Assembly: GCA_024644125.1 (NCBI GenBank) | Contig: JAHELQ010000236.1 | Location: 1 to 7,934 of the forward strand | Length of the DNA stretch: 7,934 bases | DNA from: Candidatus Aminicenantota bacterium | Lineage (GTDB): Bacteria; Acidobacteriota; Aminicenantia; UBA2199 | Reading direction: 5' to 3' | Shown here: in pieces, positions 5,701 to 7,934 of the stretch | How positions within the stretch are numbered: the stretch's first letter is position 1 | Layout of the letters: the number at the start of each line of letters is the position of its first letter | The notes under the pieces: generated by a model | What the model was told of the DNA's origin: nothing | Seen by the model: the letters and a program-made list of their open reading frames with translations, nothing else | Databases searched by the model: none | Made by a program: the position numbers and the translations under genes

Positions 5701-7934
5701 ACCTTCGCCGCCATCATTTCCTCGGAGTACTCGCGGGTTCTTTGTTGGATGATTTTCCCGTCGGGGGCGCCGGCGGCGTGAAACACACCGTGAATTGTTC
5801 CAAATCGTTCGATGGTTTCCCGTACCGCGTGTCGAATTTGCTCAGGTCGCGTTACATCGGCATGAATCACCAATACTTCCGCTCCATGTCTCTCGATGTC
5901 CTGGATTTTTCGAATCCGAATTCCTGTTGGATCATAGACGGACAGCATCTTTACCAATGAATCCCATCGATCTCGAGAAGGAAAGGGAGCGGATTCAACC
6001 AGGGCAAGTCGCGCTCGAACGGATTTTGCCAAAAACAGAGACACTTCGAGAGCCATTCCCCCCAGACCGCCGCTTACCAGATAGACGCCTTTGGGCCGCA
6101 AACCCGCATCCCCCACGGAAGACCGCGGAAGCGAAACCGGAGCCAGCGCCATTACCCATCGCTGACGTCCGCGTAAGGCCGACTGCGGTTCGAAGGTATA
6201 TTCGCTCAGTTCTTCATATAGATTCCCGGCTTCATGTCGAGGATCACACGTTTGACGGTTTGGAAGGGAAAGATCGATATGGCGACAACGAATACCGGGA
6301 AACTCTTTGGGAATGACCATACACGGCCCCCGTACCAGTGATGGTAATGGAGCCGCGTTTTCCTGACCGGTGATTTTGTAGAGATTGGATGTGGTTACAA
6401 TCAATTCCATCTCGCTTCCGCCTGCGACATTATCGCATGCTCTAGCGATAGCGTTTAGGCTGTGAAAGCACGATTCCATAGCAAATCGCATCGCCTCATC
6501 TTCGCCAGTATCAATATCTTCCACATCGAGACTCCAGAGGTGGAGAATCTTCGAGACTTTCTTTCCGCCGCTCCAAATCAGATGCATCAAGCGAGAAAAA
6601 TCTCCGTCATCCGACGGATCTATAATGAATGTATTGTCGTTTTTTTGTTCGAACGCCGTTCCCCTTTGAACGGAAATCACATGATTCCCGGCTTTTGCCA
6701 GTAATTCCGCCAGTTGGTCTCCAATCCCCTGCCGGTCTGAAAAAAGAAGCCATCCCTCGTGGGGATCGTTCCGGTCATCAAGGCCTCGAACCTGTATCGC
6801 CTGCTTCCAGGCCGGCGCATAGAACCATCGGTCGATGGGCTGTCGCCGCAAATCCACATCGCCGGCTTTTGCCAATTGCCTGCTCAACGCCGCCGAATCC
6901 CTCTCGATCCAGTATCGTTCTCTATGAAATGGATAAAGGGGAAGCGGAATTCGCAGCCGTCTCTCCCCGCCTGCCACAGCCCGCCAATCCACCGATTGCC
7001 CCATCATCCACAGCTCTCCTACTTTTTGTAGGAGCAACGCGTCATCCGCAACGATTTCTTTTGGATGCCGCACCAGGTTCACCACCTGCTGCCCGGGCTG
7101 CTTGAGATGGTGTTTTCGGGCAAAAGTACTGAGAACATTTCCCGGCCCCACTTCCACCAATAGCGCATTCCCGTCTTGCAACAACTGATCCAGGCCTGCT
7201 GCGAAACGAATGGCGCCGCGCAGTTGGCGAGTCCAATAGCATGGATCCATCGCCTCCTTCGTTGTGATCCAATGGCCGGTGACATTGGACGCAAACGGCA
7301 TCGATGGTTCTTTCGTGGGGATCGTTCTCATCATTGCCTCAAACTCTGCGAGAATCGGTTCCATCATGGCTGAATGAAAGGCGTGGGATGTGTGGAGGAG
7401 CGTGCTCTCGATTCCCCGCTTCAGCAACCCTTCCCGAAAGGCTACGATAGCTTCGCAAGCTCCCGACACCACCGACAGGTTCCGACTGTTGACCGCCGCC
7501 AGGGAAAGTTCGGATGGAATCAGCTCCGATAATTCCTCCTCGCTCAAAGTGACGCTCAGCATCGAACCGCGAGGTACCTTTTGCATCAATCTCCCTCTCG
7601 ACGCCACGGCCGCGAGCGCATCCTCCAGAGTGAACACTCCGGCCAGGCAGGCGGCGACATATTCTCCCAGACTATGGCCGATCATCCCGTCCGGTTTGAT
7701 TCCCCAACCGATCAACAATTTGGCCAGCGCGTATTCAAAGCTAAACAAGAGCGGCTGAGTATACTGGGTTTGATTGATTGTATCGAGATCTTCCGCATCG
7801 AATAATATCGACTTAGGATCGAAACCGGCGACAGTCCGCAACACTGAGAAACACCGCTCCAATTCTTCCCGGAACGCGGGCTCCTCATTGTATAGATCGA
7901 GCCCCATGTTCACATATTGGGCTCCCTGGCCGGG
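2733..7934 (-). CDS. Hybrid type I PKS module AT-KR-DH-ACP-C (5'-partial)
   Basis: A modular polyketide synthase subunit that should extend an acyl chain by one malonyl unit, process the beta-carbon and pass the chain to an amino acid. The frame is open through the window edge at 7934, where the first AT motif (PGQGAQ) is already being read, so the true start and probably a ketosynthase lie outside. Residues below count from the GTG at 7913, which is internal and not a start. Domains: malonyl AT about 1-300 (Ser81), KR structural half about 365-600, KR catalytic half about 608-810 (Lys737, Ser761, Tyr774, Asn778), DH about 850-1106 (His864, Asp1030), a KR-like C-terminal element about 1127-1152, ACP about 1188-1262 (Ser1225), and a full C domain about 1278-1705. 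There is no ER or methyltransferase. It ends at TAA 2735-2733 with an acidic tail (EEDDADFAF). An NRPS gene follows after 32 bases, so the two are probably cotranscribed. The class is certain; the product is unknown. Confidence 0.97.
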   Translation of the reverse strand, partial: PGQGAQYVNMGLDLYNEEPAFREELERCFSVLRTVAGFDPKSILFDAEDLDTINQTQYTQPLLFSFEYALAKLLIGWGIKPDGMIGHSLGEYVAACLAGVFTLEDALAAVASRGRLMQKVPRGSMLSVTLSEEELSELIPSELSLAAVNSRNLSVVSGACEAIVAFREGLLKRGIESTLLHTSHAFHSAMMEPILAEFEAMMRTIPTKEPSMPFASNVTGHWITTKEAMDPCYWTRQLRGAIRFAAGLDQLLQDGNALLVEVGPGNVLSTFARKHHLKQPGQQVVNLVRHPKEIVADDALLLQKVGELWMMGQSVDWRAVAGGERRLRIPLPLYPFHRERYWIERDSAALSRQLAKAGDVDLRRQPIDRWFYAPAWKQAIQVRGLDDRNDPHEGWLLFSDRQGIGDQLAELLAKAGNHVISVQRGTAFEQKNDNTFIIDPSDDGDFSRLMHLIWSGGKKVSKILHLWSLDVEDIDTGEDEAMRFAMESCFHSLNAIARACDNVAGGSEMELIVTTSNLYKITGQENAAPLPSLVRGPCMVIPKEFPGIRCRHIDLSLPNRQTCDPRHEAGNLYEELSEYTFEPQSALRGRQRWVMALAPVSLPRSSVGDAGLRPKGVYLVSGGLGGMALEVSLFLAKSVRARLALVESAPFPSRDRWDSLVKMLSVYDPTGIRIRKIQDIERHGAEVLVIHADVTRPEQIRHAVRETIERFGTIHGVFHAAGAPDGKIIQQRTREYSEEMMAAKVSGTVNLICATTNFKLDFFIACSSLNSYLGSTGQVAYCSANAFLNACAGVEGSDSRPAITAIAWDSWKEVGMAARMKSLKPDQANPELPKRTAIQHYLFDSLADQGSGRRIYYATLDSGRHWIMGEHRIMDTPTLPATAYLEMIRAAMAHLTGTSRMELRDVFFLAPLAGRDGAPVDVTLETCRNEEAFDIKISSSREGRVVTHATATVVVGHEFRLDGKAAELNAIKQRLATVETKVDFSPAHQNQTLQVGGRWRNLTEIRSAGHHGQAVIALPPEYTGDLDDYLLHPAMLDSATSFMIGNYSGRGMYVPFSYRKITIFKELEAGFVSIARQKNSDEQTGQSLEFDITLLSPEGGELVDIEGFTLVGVRRQRPETGSNRRNASLDHAITNEEGIEIFRRALAARLPVLAVSTRDFASIRASEKASTADKEAKPSQSSGSRHQRPDLSVAYAAPTDDIEERLCAIWAGFLGLDRVGVHDDFFELGVDSLQIITVSSRIHREMDIKIPVSEIFNRATVRALADFARKAAIDSAGDIAAVEARDYYPLSSAQKRLFIHQQLAPHSVAYNLPQVITFASELDLERWQSAFDSLLRRHEILRTSFALLNGEPVQVVHQSCHLEIQCIPAAREEAAERVLDFIRPFDLARAPLVRSQILHLGENHYVWLFDIHHIASDATGIAILQKDLFDYYEGKPPESLEIQYRDYAVWQNALIESGRLHEQENYWTAVLAGAGTIAPTTLPYDFRRPAVMRYEGKDYAFVMDAALTRRFNDMGSEAGVTLFMNLLAVLYIMLHKYTGNTDMVVGSAIAGRSHADLEKLVGMFVNLLPMRVQLSPESKYLELLRQVKELSLQAFANQDVQFESLVEALNLPVESYRNPLFDVCLNVQNYEQTQLDVENIAISEDSSREKGQASKFDLTLWANPIGDRVIFNLEYSTELYKKETMDNFSRRLLTVIASICGKPDITIEEIQIFAGIFDKQLNVPEEDDADFAF
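2799..4082 (-). other. Condensation (C) domain at the C-terminus of the PKS subunit
   Basis: Forms the amide bond between the ACP-bound polyketide acyl chain and the amino acid on a PCP. The core motifs are in order: LSSAQKRLF (1283-1291), RHEILRTSF (1330-1338), HHIASDA (1405-1411), IQYRDYAVW (1435-1443), GMFVNLLPMR (1555-1564), NQDVQFESLV (1590-1599) and RNPLFDV (1610-1616). Both His and the Asp of HHxxxDG are present, with catalytic His1406 at codon 3698-3696. The final Gly is Ala1411, a conservative but notable change at a very constant position. Both lobes are complete. No A domain follows in this protein, so the acceptor amino acid must come from another protein, most simply the NRPS encoded next. 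Confidence 0.93.
4128..4352 (-). other. Acyl carrier protein (ACP) domain
   Basis: Carries the growing chain on a phosphopantetheine arm. The attachment motif is FFELGVDSLQ, with Ser1225 at codon 4241-4239. The Asp before the Ser (DSL) is typical of PKS carriers and of carriers that donate to a C domain. The helix I region (IEERLCAIWAGFLGLDRVGVHDDF) is well conserved. It sits between the KR-DH block and the terminal C domain, so it is the donor for the C domain. Confidence 0.95.
4446..4535 (-). other. KR-like C-terminal element placed after the DH
   Basis: Residues 1127-1156 (ITNEEGIEIFRRALA, then VLAVSTRDF) resemble the helix and strand that normally close a KR domain just after its WxxW..GM segment, of the general form 'pxEGxxxFxxAL...pxvvvsxxDl'. 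Here it is separated from the KR core by the whole DH. A low-complexity Ser/Lys/Arg-rich linker (about 1155-1185) then leads to the ACP. The assignment rests on motif resemblance only. Confidence 0.55.
4596..5366 (-). other. Dehydratase (PS-DH) domain located after the KR
   Basis: A hot-dog fold dehydratase that would convert the beta-hydroxyacyl chain to an enoyl chain. The N-terminal half carries EHRIMDTPTLP (863-873), matching HxxxGxxxxP with the catalytic His864 and Pro873 kept but the Gly replaced by Asp868. The C-terminal half carries LHPAMLDSATS (1024-1034) with the catalytic Asp1030; the Gln/His usual four residues later is Ser1034. The PFSY segment (1048-1051) fits the family. The YGPxF region is replaced by VGGRW (988-992), so activity is likely but not certain. 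The position after the KR differs from the textbook AT-DH-KR order. Confidence 0.82.
5484..6821 (-). other. Ketoreductase (KR) domain, structural plus catalytic halves
   Basis: Reduces the beta-keto group using NADPH. The structural half begins near WFYAPAWK (363-370) directly after the AT linker. The catalytic half carries the dinucleotide-binding motif SGGLGG (614-619). The active-site set is complete with the usual spacing: Lys737 (AAKVSG), Ser761 (ACSSLN), Tyr774 and Asn778 (AYCSANAF). It closes the visible core with AWDSWKEVGMA (800-810). At the stereochemical positions the LDD motif is replaced by PDG (717-719), and the A-type Trp position eight residues before Tyr774 is Leu766, so neither the A nor the B type can be called. 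The KR is predicted to be active. Confidence 0.9.
7014..7934 (-). other. Acyltransferase (AT) domain, malonyl-CoA type, 5'-truncated by the window
   Basis: This domain loads the extender unit on the downstream ACP. Seen: the opening GQG motif at the window edge, the nucleophile motif GHSLGE (Ser81, codon 7673-7671), the substrate-carboxylate arginine region SRGRLMQ (105-111), and HAFH at 177-180. HAFH together with a Leu after the active Ser is the established signature for malonyl-CoA; methylmalonyl-specific ATs carry YASH and GHSQG. The domain closes with the post-AT linker LPLYPFHRERYW near residues 324-335. The integral AT argues against a trans-AT system. Confidence 0.93.

Noticed and set aside
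5795..6316. Plus-strand open frame of 173 codons
   Set aside because: Antisense to the KR domain. It is rich in Arg and Pro without any fold signature, which is expected for a shadow of a coding strand.
5484..6821. Enoylreductase or C-methyltransferase between the AT and the KR
   Set aside because: The stretch before the KR Rossmann motif has no SAM-binding glycine motif and no second NADPH-binding motif. It matches the KR structural subdomain instead.
7911..7913. GTG at 7913 as the start codon of the PKS gene
   Set aside because: The frame stays open to the window edge and reads PGQGAQY before this codon, the conserved opening of an AT domain. The GTG is an internal valine.

Overview
The window lies inside one hybrid polyketide/non-ribosomal peptide (PKS-NRPS) biosynthetic cluster. 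It holds two large genes, both on the minus strand, so transcription runs from high to low coordinates. Almost every base is coding; the only gap is 32 bases between the two genes. Polycistronic layout, the absence of introns and a clear Shine-Dalgarno sequence show a bacterium. GC content looks moderate and there are no phylum-specific genes, so I do not assign a lineage. No transposase, tRNA, CRISPR array, regulator, transporter or tailoring enzyme is visible.

Region 7934-2733: the 3' part of a type I PKS gene, whose 5' end (presumably with a ketosynthase, KS) lies outside the window. The visible domain order is AT (malonyl-type) - KR - DH - ACP - C. The DH follows the KR core. A short element resembling the usual KR C-terminus lies after the DH, as if the DH had been inserted into the KR. 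The protein ends in a complete condensation (C) domain and a short acidic/aromatic tail.

Region 2732-2701: a short intergenic gap with a tandem AGGA ribosome binding site.

Region 2700-4: a complete NRPS gene of 898 codons. It encodes a truncated C domain (C-terminal lobe only, no HHxxxDG), an adenylation (A) domain, a peptidyl carrier protein (PCP) and a charged tail. It has no thioesterase, so the chain must go on to another protein.

Inferred joint action: the PKS module adds a malonyl-derived C2 unit, reduces the beta-keto group and, if the DH is active, dehydrates it. The NRPS selects one amino acid, probably hydrophobic or aromatic, and loads it on its PCP. The C domain at the PKS C-terminus then acylates that amino acid across the protein-protein interface. 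The most interesting point is this junction, which has one and a half C domains: a full catalytic C on the upstream protein and a catalytic-lobe-less C remnant on the downstream one. The product is not identifiable from this window.
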